A stretch of DNA of 64,000 nt from positions 11,883,562-11,947,561 of the forward strand of contig NC_080418.1 in NCBI RefSeq assembly GCF_029873635.1, written 5' to 3'. A model generated the notes under the pieces. That model was given only the letters and a program-made list of their open reading frames with translations. It did no database searches and had not been told where the DNA came from. The DNA comes from Malania oleifera. Lineage: Eukaryota; Streptophyta; Magnoliopsida; Santalales; Ximeniaceae. The position numbers and the translations under genes were made by a program. Positions 34,852-47,690 of this stretch are shown here, one piece after another (positions within the stretch are counted from its first letter, which is position 1; each line of letters opens with the position of its first letter).

Positions 34852-36203
34852 ACAAGGTTCAAAACCTAATTTTTTTTTTTCTAACCTTCCTTGCCTTGCC
34901 GTCGCTTCACCCCTGCACTCTCTTAACACTGGCACTATCCTTTCTCTGTACTCACAAGTTTACTGTTGCACTCATCTTCTCTTTTGCCACGCCGCTGCAC
35001 TCTCTGTACTCACGAGTTCGCTGCTGCATCTCTATTTTCTAGCATCTCTCTCAGCTCTCCAATTTCTCATCTCCGACGCTCGCTTTTCTTCCTTGCCGCG
35101 CCGCCCCCACTATTGCTGGTCTTTCTTGCCATAGCCCTCTCTTGTTGTCACCTTTTTTTTCTTGTCGTTTCCTTCTCCGGCTTTCTTTGTTTTTTTTTTC
35201 TTTTTTTTTTCTTAGTACCAGCTTTATCTGTTTTTTCTTTCATGACCGGCTTGCAGTTATTCCTCTGCAATGTGACTCTACGAGTTACTGACGCCAGTCA
35301 TGCCATGCTACGTCTCTGCCTCTTGTTCCTCTCCCTCAACTCAGACTCTCGGATTCTTGCCACTGCTGTCGTCTGCTCAAGAACTTCAACAACAATAGTA
35401 CCCTCATCAATTTTCTGGCCATCTCTTAGGCCTCTCGTCTTCTTTCACGTCGTCCCAATTATCTCCATATTTTCCGGCGAGAGCAGCAACGACAATCCTC
35501 TCGGGTTCTTTTTTAATTTCTGCAGAAGCAGCAGTCTCTCATCTCTTCCTTGCAAGAACCTCCTCATCCAGGCTATCTCCCTAAGCCTATCACCAGCGGC
35601 CAGATACTACTGCATCTGCCGTCGCTCACCGTTATCTCCAATGGCCTTCCAACGGAGCTCTGGCGAATTTCCAGCATCTATAATGTTCGTTCGTTCATCA
35701 TCTCTCGGTCTTTCGGCTGTTCTCAGTTCTCGGCGTCATCTTCATCCTCTTGAACTAGCTACTCTCATCGTCTTCTCTGATGATTCCGTATCAGTTCAGC
35801 TCTCCGACGTCATCATCTCCAACATTATCTCAGTCCGGTGAAGTCTCGTATCCATCATTCCTCAGTTATCTGGCGGTTCTTTCCCATCTTTGGAATCATC
35901 TCTTTCAATTCCAGTTCGTTGTCTCGGCTAGTTTCTATTCGTAGCTTTCTGGCGATCCATCTTAGTCATGTTTTCTTCTCTAGAACCCATCTTGTTTGGC
36001 AGTTTTTCGGTTGATTATCTCCAGTTTCGGCTTGCCTTAGTGGTCTCAACACTTCAACGGCACCTTCAACTTCTCTGATTAAACTCGAAGATTATCAAAT
36101 CAAAGGTTTATATTTTTGGTCGTTGCAAAGATCAGATTTGACCTGATTCGGTGATTTTATTCATCTGAACTGATCTGACTTTATAGAAGCATCTGGTTTT
36201 TCA
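34852..36203 (+). other. Pyrimidine-rich leader in place of gag
   Basis: About 1350 bases between the primer site and the first recognisable coding sequence. The 5' part is C/T-rich with many CTCT, TTCTT and CGCC words. It has an open Ser/Leu-rich frame (34966-35841) that I regard as compositional. I see no gag domain of the UBN2/DUF4219 type and no zinc knuckle in any frame. It could be a long leader with gag deleted or replaced. Confidence 0.6.
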
Positions 36204-36665
36204 ATGGCTGCAAATATTGGCACAGGTTCTTCAACCTCTTCTCAGATTGCTATCTTTGGTCTCACCAACGAACAATACTATCAACTTTTGGATCTTTTAT
36301 CACCCTTGAGCACAAACTCTGGCAATTTTGCTAGTAATCTTGCCTCTTGTTATTCTGCTTCTTTTTCTAATACTGAATGGATTGTTGATTCAAGTGCCTC
36401 CGATCACATGACTTCCAATTTTTCTTTTCTTGATAATATTCAACTTCTCAATCAACCATGCCTCATTAAGCTGCCAAATGGTGATATCGTTTCTATAACT
36501 CATACCGGCACTATGCGGTTTTCTCCTACTTTCTCCCTTTCTAATGTTCTTTATGTGCCTTCATTTAAATTTATTTATTATCCATCAACAAACTTACCAA
36601 GGATCTCAATTGTGTTGTTATATTTTTTCCCACCTTTTGTGTCTTTCAGGGCCTATCAACGATGA
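36204..36665 (+). pseudogene. Ale-like protease region
   Basis: An open frame starting MAANIG. It contains LTNEQYYQLLDLL, typical of the linker after the gag zinc knuckle, and the aspartic protease motif as WIVDSSASDHMTS (canonical DSGA, here DSSA, so the Gly is lost) followed by LPNGD and NVLYVPS. It ends in a frame break before the pre-integrase domain. Confidence 0.8.
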
Positions 36666-36671
36666 GGCTAC

Positions 36672-37535
36672 TTGCAACGTGTAAAGTATATGATGGGTTT
36701 TACCACTATAAACCTCCCTTTCCATTCTCAACGTGTTTCTGACACTACTCTTTGGCATCAACATCTAGGTCACCCTTTCATTTCATGTATTTCGAAAACC
36801 TTAAATATTTCTTCTTCTCATTTGCCTTGCAATGTTTGCGCTAGAGCAAAGCACACTCGTTTACCTTTTTCTTTACATACAAATAAGAGTACATTTTGTT
36901 TTAATCGGATTTATTATGATATAAGGGGTGGTTATCCTACAACTTTACTTTCTGGTGCACATTATTTTTTAACAATCATAGATGACTACTCGCGTGCTAC
37001 AGGGGTCTATCTTATGCGCATGAAATCTAATAATTTCTCTTGCCTAATGAACTTTTGTTCCATGGTTAAAAATCATTTCAATTGCACTATTAAGCACGTG
37101 CGCACTGATAATGGTAGAAAATTTCTATTCACTCCACTTCAAATCTTTTTCCATGATCAAGACATTTTTCATGAGCGCACATGTGTGGATACACCTAACC
37201 AGAATGGTGTTGCCGAGCATAAACATTGTCATCTTCTTAATATGGCTCGGTGCTTACATTTTCAAGCTAATCTTCCCATCTATTCTTGGGGTAAATGCAT
37301 TCTCACATCCACTAATTTAATTAATCGCACCCCTTCACCAAACCTCAATCATAGGTCCCCTTATGAACTCATTTTTCAGAAACCACCATTATATACACAC
37401 TTGCGAGTGTTTGGGTGCTTGTGCTATGCCCACACTGCTTGCCAACACCGCGATAAATTCTCTCCCCATGCTCTTCGATGTGTTTTCTTAGGTTATCCTG
37501 CTCATCATAAGGCTTATCGTGTCTATGATTCTTGA
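36672..37535 (+). pseudogene. Ale-like integrase
   Basis: Pre-integrase zinc domain (LWHQHLGHP...CNVCARAKHTRLPF), then the core with its acidic triad still present: Asp in YYDIRGG, Asp in RTDNGRKF and Glu in NGVAEHKH. The C-terminal VFGCLCYAH and FLGYPAHHKAYRVYD follow. The frame ends in a stop after YDS near 37535, and a run of A shifts the next part. Confidence 0.85.
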
Positions 37536-39480
37536 AAACAAAAAAAAAATTTCATCTCATGTGATGTCACTTTTGAAGAGAATGTTTTCCCCTATCATCT
37601 TATATGTCCAACTCCAAAATCTCCTCCAGTCCTTCCCCTTCCCATTCCTAATATACATCCTTCCTACACTTTACCTACTCCATCAACCACACCTAACCCT
37701 AGCCCCTCATCTCTCCCTCCTTCAGACTTGGCCTCCTCACCGCCACCCTTGCCCTCACCCCCTTCCCCACCAGCCCCTCCACCCACCTCTTCATGGCCCA
37801 AACGAGCTATCACACATCCCTTTTACTTGGCTGATTACATCTCCCCTATTTTACCACAATCTTCCACGACTTTACAAGTTTCAAGATGTCCCGCAGGTAC
37901 GGTTCATTGTCTCTCCTTTTTTTTTTATCTTATCATCGTTTCTCTAATCAACATTTGGCTTTTCTTTTTGTTGTGTCCCAACATCCCGAACTCACCTCAT
38001 ATTCTCAGGCCATGCTACACTCCCATTGGCGTAATGTCATGGCTTCTTAAATCCAAGCCTTAGAAACCAATAATACATGGGTTCTTCAACATCTTCCACC
38101 TGGAAAAAAAACCAAATGGCTATAAATGGGTGTTCAAAATGAAACTTCAGGCCGATGGATCCATAGAGCGACACAAAGCTCACTTGGTGACCAAGGGCTA
38201 CACTTAGGCAAAAGGTTTGGATTATCATGACACTTTTGCTCCTATTTCTAAATTCGTTACTGTTAGATGTGTTCTTGTAGTGGTTGCAGCTCGAAGTTGG
38301 CATCTCCTTCAATTGTATGTTAGCAATGCTTTTCTCCATAGTGACCTCGATAAAGAGGTTTATATGATTCCTCCACCGTGCTATTGCAAATAGGGGGAGA
38401 CTCATGTTTGTCGTCTCCAGAAATCCTTTTATGGTCTTAAGCAAGCCTCTCGTAATTGGTTTTCTAAATTATCTTCTGCTTTACTTGCAGCGGGTTTCAC
38501 CCAATCTTAGGCCGATCATTCTTTTTTCACCCATTCTCGGGGTCAGTCTTTTACTCTCATACTTGTTTATGTTGATGACATTCTCATGATAGACAATGAT
38601 CTCTCCGATATTAGCACTTTCAAAGTCATGCTTGTTAAAAAATTCAAACTAAAGGATCTTGACAATTTGAAATATTTCCTTGGCCTTGAAGTTGTTCGCT
38701 CTCCCACTGGCATATTTCTTAATCAACAAAAATATGCTCTTGACATCCTCACTGATAGCGGTCATCTTGGTGCTCCTCCTGCCCACTTTCCCAAGGAACA
38801 AAATCTCAAGCTCAATAATACTGATGGTGATCATCTCTCCGATCCAAGCTCATTTCAGCGACTAGTTGGACGTTTGATATATCTCACCATCACTCGTCTT
38901 GACATTGTATTTCTAGTCAACATTCTCAGTCAATTTATGCCCCAGCCTAGACGACCACATTATGATCCTGATGTACGTGTTCTACGATACATTAAGACTT
39001 CAACAGGACAAGGCTTATTTTTTCCTATTGACAACACTCTTCAAGTCTCAGCCTATTCTGATTCAGATTGGGCTAGTTGTCCGCTCACTTGCCGCTCCAC
39101 CAATGGATTTTTCATTCAGTTGGGCACTAGTCCAATTTCCTAACGCACTAAGAAACAAATTACAGTGTCTCGGTCCTCCACCGAAGCTGAGTATCGGGAA
39201 CTTGCTTCCACTACTTATGAACTTACATGACTCAACACTCTTTTAAATAATCTTGGAGTACCGCATTCGTAGCCTATGCTCTTATATTGTGACAACCAAG
39301 CGGCTCTTCACATTGCATAAAATCCAGTTTTTCATGAACGTACAAAACATATATAGAAATCGATTGTCATATTATTCATGAAAAGTTACAGGCTGACCTT
39401 TTCTTCACTAAGCATATTCCTTCCCATAGTCAGCTTCTCGATATCTTTACCAAAGCTTTGGATCGTGAACATTTTCAAGA
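37536..39480 (+). pseudogene. Ale-like reverse transcriptase and RNase H
   Basis: Proline-rich linker (37600-37950). RT from about 38110 has stops near 38203, 38391 and 38508, where Gln is expected in at least two cases. YVDD is intact at 38568-38579. RT C-terminus and the start of RNase H are open at 38586-39143 (GLEVVRS, GRLIYLTITRLDI, YSDSDWASC). The rest of RNase H (STEAEY, CDNQAA, HERTKHI) runs to about 39370 with further stops. Confidence 0.85.
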
Positions 39481-39533
39481 CTTATAACGCAAGTTGGGCA
39501 ATACGGATCTTCATGCTCCAACTTGAGGGGGAG

Positions 39534-39666
39534 TATTGGAGAAATATATACTTTCCATCTTAGAAAAATACACTTTCCCATTTTTCAATTCTCTCATGTA
39601 TATATATATACCCCCGTAATATTCAAGAATCAATAGAGAATATTATTTTTTTCTCCAATTTTAACA
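39534..39666 (+). repeat. 3' LTR of Ale-like element
   Basis: 133 bases, partner of 34706-34839, preceded by the purine tract TTGAGGGGGAG (39523-39533) and followed by the TAAGT duplication. Confidence 0.9.
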
Positions 39667-41135
39667 TAAGTTATAAAAAATTTAATTGATTATTTTTTGT
39701 TTTTCTTAAATTAATTTACTAAATTTTTAGATGATAAGTTCTGCTATTGATGTTCTTATCCTCCCTCCCCTTTATTCAATATTTCATTTTGAATTTTTTT
39801 TTCTAATCAAATTTGTTGCTGGCTTTGCTTGCGTAGTGTTGTGGCTATTAGATGCAATTGTAAGTATGTACAAATTAATGATGCAGTTTCCTACCAGTAA
39901 CTTAACTTGTTTAAATAGATTTATGACTTATTTCAGCTTGGTTAAATATTAAACAATGCTTCAAATTTAGTTAGTTTAAAGACCACCTTCATGAGGTTTA
40001 TCAGAAAGACTTCTCTAAATTTTTAAAAATTTCAAAAATCTCTCTTAAGATTTTAAGAATTTTAAGAACCTTTTCTAAACTTTGTCTAAGACACAAACCT
40101 CTCCTTATATTTTTGTAAAAAGATATATATATTTTTAGGGAAAGTTTTTGTCTTTTTCGGAAAACCTTAGGGGAGATATTTGGTATTTTTAAAACCTCAA
40201 GAAAAGTTTATGGTATTTTTGAAACCTCGAACCATATTTTTTTATTTTTACCAAATTTCAAGAGAAATAAGTGTCTTTTACCTTTTTTAAATTTTAGCAT
40301 TTATAGACAATGTCTCATGAGTTCACATTCTTTGAAAATTTTATAGTTAGTGAGGTTATTATATCAACATTAAGAAAGCTAGGCTCCACTATACACTGAA
40401 AAAAAAAAGGGAGAGAGACATTATGACTTCATTGAGAGTTCTAATGTTTATAGCAAATACAAGTTGATTTTCTATGACATCCCATGTTATCTAGATATTA
40501 ATAATTCATACCAAATGAATAATTGCTTTCAGCATTCAGTTGGTATGCTACTTTTTTAGTCTTTCCTTAAACATGAAGTAACAAATTAAAAAAAATATAT
40601 TAAATAATTTATTAAAATACAAACACTGTGTTTGGAAGCATAGAATTAAGTGGATTTGGATAAATTTCTATATAATTTACATCTTATCCAAATCCAAGTT
40701 CTTTCCAAATATATGAAAAGAATAGGGCAAAGACATGTAACATGAAATAAGATGAACATAGTAGACTTTCTTGTTATAATGCTGCTAAACTACTAAGACT
40801 TGCCTTTCATTATTAAGATGCCATAAAAAATAACTTACTTTATCGTATGGTTGTCCATTTTGATTGTCCTTATACATAAGTATATTGAGCACTATGTCTT
40901 TTTTGTTGTTGCAATTGTTGGGTGTATTGAGGGTTGACCCACAATAAGCCCAATGGTGACACTTCCATAGATGAGGAATTTCTCTAAACAAGCAAGCCAA
41001 TTAGCCAATGTTACGCGAGTACAATGTCTTTATCATGAAAATACTCACAATTTTTTTGGAATCTTCATTCTTAGAATCCAACAATCAAACATGGGGCAAC
41101 ACTCATTAAAGTTTGAAAGAATTTCAGAGATCAAC
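39667..41135. other. Host intergenic DNA, no gene recognised
   Basis: A+T-rich sequence with no ORF that resembles a known protein. A short segment near 41055-41130 (AATCTTCATTCTTA...) resembles 31777-31840 just beyond the GRAS stop codon. It ends at the LTR start TGTAACGACC at 41136. Confidence 0.55.
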
Positions 41136-41999
41136 TGTAACGACCCCAAAATTATTACCATATTTTTTTTAATATACTTAATAATTACTATTATTCTGAT
41201 ACCCATAATACTATTCACTATAACATCTCGGACCCAAAGTGGTACCGAGAATACCTATTATAAAACATACCATCTATGCAGTGGAAAACATAAAAACACT
41301 TTAACCTTATTTACAATACCAGAGTTTTAGTATTTCCCAAAACACACGTATACATCTCTCAAAATAAACGAAATGCCCTAAAGCATAGCAAAAAACACAA
41401 CTCCCCACCCAAAAACTCACATTGCAGTTAGGGCAATACAAAAGTCCCCTCTATCTCGGAGCACACTTCGCATGCTTATCTGGATCACTTGAAATGTTTG
41501 GAATGCTAGGGTGAGACACCTCTCAGTAAGACAAAATAAACTACATCCACTGTGTGGCAAATGAGTTTTTCATGAATAACATAATTATTAACTTAACTGT
41601 AACTGTGATAACATTTAAATGTAAAACAAATGATAACTCACACCTATGCCTTTTAAAATAAGCTTTCTATTTGAACATACTTATAACTGTAATAGATAGT
41701 TCCTATTCTCTTTAAAACTATATACATTTATCTATATAATTGCTAAAGCTTCATTGGATGGATAACTGTATGCATGAATTAACCTCGCATGTTCGGGTTG
41801 TGCGGCCCGTGGGTAGGACTTAACTCTGGCTGGCCGACCAGACTAAGTCAAACTATAACCTCTGTAGTACAATTGACCTCCTCAACCTAGACCTAACTGC
41901 CAGGGAGCTTGCGTCTCTCCTCTAGGTTCAATCGACTGTTCCATTCCACACTCTATCTAAGATGTGTGGTTGCACTCAATATTGTGTTAGTTACGGTAT
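41136..41999 (-). mobile_element. Tekay-type LTR fragment interrupted by element A
   Basis: Starts TGTAACGACC, carries the TGAGAGGTGTCTCACCC block (41509-41530), and matches the first 860 bases of the LTR at 42000-44266 in order (paired blocks near 41220/42070, 41790/42640 and 41950/42850). It stops where a second LTR end (TGTAAAGACTC) begins at 42000, so element A inserted into it. The remainder is not seen in the window. Confidence 0.7.
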
Positions 42000-43913
42000 T
42001 GTAAAGACTCAAAAATTACACCATTTTTTTTTTTATAAAATTACTCTGATACCCCTGTAATACCTTCTATAACATCTCAAGCCCTAGATGGGCACCGAGT
42101 TATCCCTATATACAAATTGACACACCTATGCAACGAAACACATAAAGTCATACGCCCATATTTACAATACTAGAATTCAATGTTTCCAAACCATACATAC
42201 ATATTTACACATCACCTCAGTATCATCCACTCAAAATACAATGCCCTTGAATACACTTACCCTATAAACAAAGTAGTACAAAAGATCTCTTTATCTGCGA
42301 GCCTGATCTGCTCGCCTAGCTAGATCACCTAAAAAATGTTAAATCATTGATATGAAACAACACTCAGTAAGAGGAAATATGCTATTACTAGTGTGTGAAG
42401 ACTAAGTTTTGTTTATACTATACTAACAATATCTGAAAATGTAAAAGCTAGTAAATCATTATACAATAAAATTTGCATCTATCATAGTTTAAAATATAAT
42501 GGTAATATATGAGTTTTCTACTTTTCATACTTCTAGTATCATACTATATCTAGTGATATTCTGTAATTCTATATATCTATACACAACTAAGATGTTTACT
42601 CTAGAAAACTGTACGTCATGATTTAACCCCTCATGACAGGGTCGTGCGGCCCGTAGGCGGGACTTAATCCTAGTTGGCCTAACAAGTAAGTCCACTGTTC
42701 TCTACCAATCCTTAGTCAGGCCAAACCGCAACCTCTCCTAGACTCAGAACTGGTAACTACCTCATCAAATTGGCCTCCTGAACCCAAAATATTAGAGGGA
42801 CTGCAATCTCTTCATAGACACGGTCGACAAAATCCATATACTATCTGAGATATGTTGTTGCACTCTGATATGAAAATAGCAACGATACCATGCTTTACTA
42901 ATTTAACGAAACATGAGTCATCAGGGTCTGATACTGTATATACTATTTCTATAAATATCCTACTGTTTTCATCATGATTCCAAAATAACCATAACACTAT
43001 AAATCTAACCTGAAAATACTATAATATTGGACTAAAATAACTATGATATCTGATTATAATAACTGACTGTCATATCTGACTGAATAATCTATAATGTCTG
43101 AGTGTTATGGTTTTGGAAAACATAACATTCTGTAAATACTGTAAAATACTTGTCCATACAATATTTGTAAAATATATCTGTCTGGTAAATATTTGTCTAT
43201 AAAATATATCTATCTATATATACATTGTAAATCATGATATTCTGAAAAACTATATAAATTTTGTATCAAGCAAATATCTACTCAGGCCACACAATTAATA
43301 CAACTCATGTTCTGAAATCTTTAAAACTGTATAATTTATACCTTGTACCTTAATAAACAAATACTATAATTTGCTAATAATATTTTTCTGAATTTCCTAG
43401 CATAGCATATTTCTCTTACCTCGTAATTAAGCTCACCTACTAACGTTCTAAATTACCCCTCTGGCATTTATAATTCCATAACCCTAAAAACATTATATAT
43501 ATCCTTTCAATCAACTAAATACCTAGAATTTTTCTTCATTTTTCCACTTTCGAAATTATAAACTATTCATCATTTACCTGGGCTTCTGAAAAGATATCCA
43601 CTGGGGTCCTCAACCCACTCCTGTAGGGTCCCCAAAACACCCTAATCATGAAATATAATACCCTGATTTTATTTCACAAAACTCCAGCATACTTTCATAT
43701 AATAAAAAATCTAGGCTCAAATGAACTTGGTAATACTAGAAATACTCAAATAATTCACTTACCCTGATTTTGGGATGGTTCCCAAACTTCTCAAATCAAC
43801 ATTTCGCTCTGGTTATGTTGTAGAGAATCTCCCTAGGATCACCATGATGGCTTATGATCGTCGAATCGGTGAGAGACGAAGTCGAAAACTTGGAGAGAAG
43901 TGATAGAATTCAT

Positions 43914-43944
<31 letters not shown>

Positions 43945-44266
43945 GATGGAAGATTTGCGGTTGAAATTCTTGTAGAAAATGATTTTCGGCTTTATATAGA
44001 AAGCTTGTCTACATGGACTCGTCTACGAGACATGTTGCCTCATCGACATGGAAATGAAGGGATCTCGTTAACGAACAGCGTCTCCTCATCGACGAGTTTC
44101 AGACCCTAGAATAGGCCTCTCGGTAAGTTCTCGTTGACGAGACGCATGCCCCCATCGACAAGTTCAAGAGTCTGCTCATCGACGAGGCCCTCCTACACCC
44201 TTAATAAAAATTCCTTTTCTCTCCTTCATTTTATTATTAATTACTATAATTCTTTGGGTCTCTACA
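42000..44266 (-). repeat. 3' LTR of Tekay element A
   Basis: 2267 bases with minus-strand ends TGTAGAGACCC...CTTTACA. Palindromes of the CTCGTCGACGAG type lie at about 44190-44010, followed by TATATAAAG (about 43998-43989) and a GA microsatellite (43914-43940). Followed by the purine tract at 44267-44278. Confidence 0.8.
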
Positions 44267-44278
44267 TTCTCCCCTCCT
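44267..44278 (-). promoter_or_regulatory. Polypurine tract of Tekay element A
   Basis: Minus-strand AGGAGGGGAGAA adjoining the 3' LTR start. The same tract in the same context is at 62357-62368 in element A2. Confidence 0.85.
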
Positions 44279-44579
44279 TATAAAAATTTCGTCCCCTAAA
44301 TTTACTATCTGTATTGTACACCACCCTAAAAGAAAAATGGCTACTTATTTTATTACTAACCCTCACTTGTGGCGGAGGAATACCATGGTTACATTCAAGG
44401 TCCTAGGAGATTACAAATATACTCATAAAAGAAAATTCTCCCAAAACCAAAACACAACCTATCCTATATTCTAAATTACAATTACACATTCATTACTTTG
44501 TACTAAAAAAAATAAAACTGTCGTTATTTAAACTTTACAAATCACTACTATACCCTACTAAACATGTGTGCTTATTTCC

Positions 44580-47250
44580 ATATGATTTCCTCCTCAAGCT
44601 TTTAAGAAGCTTCTTCCACAACGTGATTCCTCCATAGGACTTTTACTAGTTGTATTTTCTTTTTGCGCAATTCATGTTCCTTTCTATTTAAGATCAGTAC
44701 TAGAATTTCTTCATAAGCTAGAGGATCACTGAATTCCAATTCTGTATAATTGATGACATGAGAAGGATCTGAGACCTATTTTCTTAAGATAGAAACATAA
44801 AATACGTCATGTATTCTGTATAGAGCTGGTGGTAAAGTTAGCCGATAGGCAACTAACTCAACCTTCTCAAGTATCTCAAACGAGCTAATAAACTTAGGGC
44901 TCAACTTACCATTCTTCCTAAACCTCATGACTCCCTTCAATGGTGCTATTTTCAAAAACACATGGTCACCCACTTTAAATTCTAATTCCTAGCGGCAAGT
45001 ATCTACATAGCTTTTCTACCGACTCTGAGCTGTACTGATCCTATCTCGAATAAGTCAAACTTTATTGTAGGTTTGCTGCACCATTTCTAGCCCCAAGACT
45101 CGCCTCTCACCTAAATCATCCTACTATAAAGGAGAACTACACCTCCTACTATAAAGTGCATCATAAGGTGCCATGTTGATGCTAGTCTAATAGTTGTTAT
45201 TGAGAGCAAATTCAACCAGCAGAAAATACTGGGTCCAGCTACCCCCAAACTCCAATGCACACACTCGCAACATATTCTCAAGAACCTAAATCATTCTCTC
45301 TATTTGACCATCTATCTGAGGATGAAAAGATATGCTAGATGCTAATTAAGACCCCAAAGCCTCCTACAAGCTCTTCTAAAACCATGATGTAAAGCGTGTA
45401 TCACAGTCCAAGACTATAGACACTAGCACTCCATAGGGTCGAACAATCTCCCGAATGTAAATATCTATCAATCTGTTCATAGGGTAGCTAAATTTAATAG
45501 GTAGAAAATGAGCTATCTTTGTTAGCCGATCAACAACTACCTAAATGGCATTCTGACCATGTAGTGCTGGTGTTAACCCAGTGACGAAGTCCATGGATAT
45601 GTGGTCCCACTTCCACTTAGGGATGAAAAGTGGTTGTAACTACATAAACAACTGCAGCTAATTCTAAATCATGTGTAGGATAGTTCTTCTATATTCTTTA
45701 AGCTGTCTAGATGCGTAGGTAACAACTCTTCCATATTGCATTAACATATATCCTAGAACCTTCAAAGATGCATCCTTGCATATCACAAATTCATCCTCCC
45801 ATGATGGGATAGCCAATACCAGTGCTGAAACCAATCGCCGTCTTAACTCTTGGAAGCTCTGCTCACAACCATTGGTCCAATCAAACTTCACATTTTTTTC
45901 TCGTGAGTTATGCTAGTGGACCCGATAATCTGGAGAAATCATATATAAAGCGTCGATAGTAGCCTGCCAAACCCAAAAAACTCCTAACCTCCTGGACATT
46001 TCCTAGCCTTACCCAACTTACCACTGCCTCCATCTTACTCGGGTCAGCCGATATATCATCCTTGGAGATCATATGCCCGAGGAAAGTAACTTGCCTTAAC
46101 CAGAATTTTCATTTCTTCAATTTTGCATACAACTTTCTTTCTCTTAATATTTGCAACACCAGCCTCAGATGATGCTCGTGCTCCTCAAAACTTCTTGAGT
46201 ATGCCAGTATATCATCAATAAAAACCACAACAAACTGGTCCAGGTAATGATGGAACACTCAATTCATTAAATTCATAAATACTGCTAGTGCATTAGTCAA
46301 CCCAAACAACATCACCAAAAATTTGTAATGCCCATATCTGGTTCAAAATGCTGTTTTCAAAACATCCTTTACTCTAACTTTCACGTGATGGTAACTCGAC
46401 AGCAGGTCAATTTTAGAGTAGGTCTGGGTCCACTGAAGCTGATCAAATAAGTCATCAATCTTTGGAAGAGGATATCTATTCTCGACTGTCAATTTGTTTA
46501 TCTCCCTAGAATCTATGCACAACCTCATGGTCCCATCTTTATATTTCACGAATAGGACTAGGGCCCCCCACGGCAACATACTAGGTTTGATGAATCCTTT
46601 ATCCAGCAGCTTCTGCAACTAATCTTTCATATCCATCAATTCAACTAGAGCCATACAATATGGTGTTTTAGATACCGATGCCAACCCCGTTAGTAGATCT
46701 ACAGTAAATTCAATCTCTCGGTCTAGTGGTAAGCTAGACAATTCTTCTAGAAAAACATTTGGAAATTCTCTAACTACTGAAATATTAGCCTATTTTAGTT
46801 CTTCTTTTGGCAATTCCTTTATGTAGGCATCCTACTCTGGGTAACCACCTTGTAGCAGTCTCCTCACCTGAATAGCTAACACTAGCTGTGGTGAGGCACG
46901 CACACGTGAACCCAAAAATCTGTATACTTGCTCACCTGGGGGTTTGAAAATCACTTCTTTTTTATGGCAATCTATGCTGGCATGATTAGCTGCCAGCCAA
47001 TCCATACCTAATATTATATCAAACCCCTAAATATCTAGTACCATGAGATCAGATGGTAGTACTTTCTACTGATTTCTTATTTGAAAGTTCCAAAGTACCT
47101 TCCTACACCACAACAAAGATCCCGTCGGCCTGACTACAGACAACTTAACATCTAATAACTGTGCCTCTAACCTAGTAACTTTAACATACCCTATTGATAT
47201 AAAGGAATGGGTTGCACCTGTATTAAACAAAATAGTAATTTTTTATGATA
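44580..47250 (-). pseudogene. Tekay A pol: PR, RT, RNase H, integrase, chromodomain-like tail
   Basis: On the minus strand: protease with FNTGATHSFIS (about 47240-47208), the catalytic Asp replaced by Asn; RT with [19 protein letters not shown] motif region, [13 protein letters not shown] and [10 protein letters not shown] (46618-46343), and an intact FIDDIL (about 46228-46205); RNase H from 45891; integrase core (about 45560-45150) with stops; then C-terminus 44973-44776 and a tail to about 44590 with VKVLWRNHVVEEAS, the chromodomain-like end of Tekay elements. Many stops and frame shifts. Confidence 0.8.
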
Positions 47251-47690
47251 ATATAGTAAGTGTACCTGTGACAACGTCTCCAAGAGTATCGACGTCTCCC
47301 AACATCAATGCATAGACCCTCGCTGGTGCCGTATTCCTCTAGTGGCCTCCACGGGGCACCTGATGACCACCCAGGTTTGGTCTAGAAGCTGGTGCATAAA
47401 TTGGTGGTCCTTGACATGATCGAGGCAAATGGCTGGGTCTCCCACAATGATAGCAGACATTCTCCCCAGTTGGCACTCACCTGGATGTCTCTATCCACAT
47501 CTGGGCAGGTGGGATAAGACTGACCACCCTAAAATCCACTGTGCTCTGTCGTCTGCCTCTGACCCCCACTGGATCTACCTCCTCCCCAAGGGCCTCAGCT
47601 GGAACCCGCTGAAAAACTCGAAGGTGCAATCCTCTTTTTCTAGCTCTGTATTTCAGTCTCTATCGGTACACCCTCTTCTACTATTATGGC
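47251..47690 (-). pseudogene. Tekay A gag, C-terminal part
   Basis: Contains an intact CCHC knuckle, CYHCGRPSHLPRSC (about 47450-47408), within a Gly/Arg/Pro-rich region. The upstream (N-terminal) part of gag was separated by copia 3 and continues at 61488-61643 (LSRFYPYIVLDEAKKAK, ELVDMA). The duplication ATGGC at 47686-47690 marks the insertion. Confidence 0.8.

Larger units (their letters stand above)
34706..39666 (+). mobile_element. Ale-like Ty1/copia element
   Basis: Short LTRs (34706-34839 and 39534-39666), perfect duplication TAAGT (34701-34705 and 39667-39671), primer site immediately after the LTR, purine tract TTGAGGGGGAG before the 3' LTR, and copia-order pol. Both LTRs begin TATT rather than TGTT. 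By eye the LTRs differ at about a dozen of 130 positions, mostly C/T and A/G, so the insertion is old. The short LTRs and pol motifs point to the Ale lineage. Gag is missing. Confidence 0.85.

Noticed and set aside
34966..35841. 291-codon Ser/Leu-rich ORF
   Set aside because: It lies in the pyrimidine-rich leader of the Ale-like element, has no recognisable domain, and its openness follows from C/T-rich composition.
40785..41330. Short ORFs in the host interval and LTR start
   Set aside because: No family similarity; one crosses the LTR boundary at 41136, so it cannot be an old gene.
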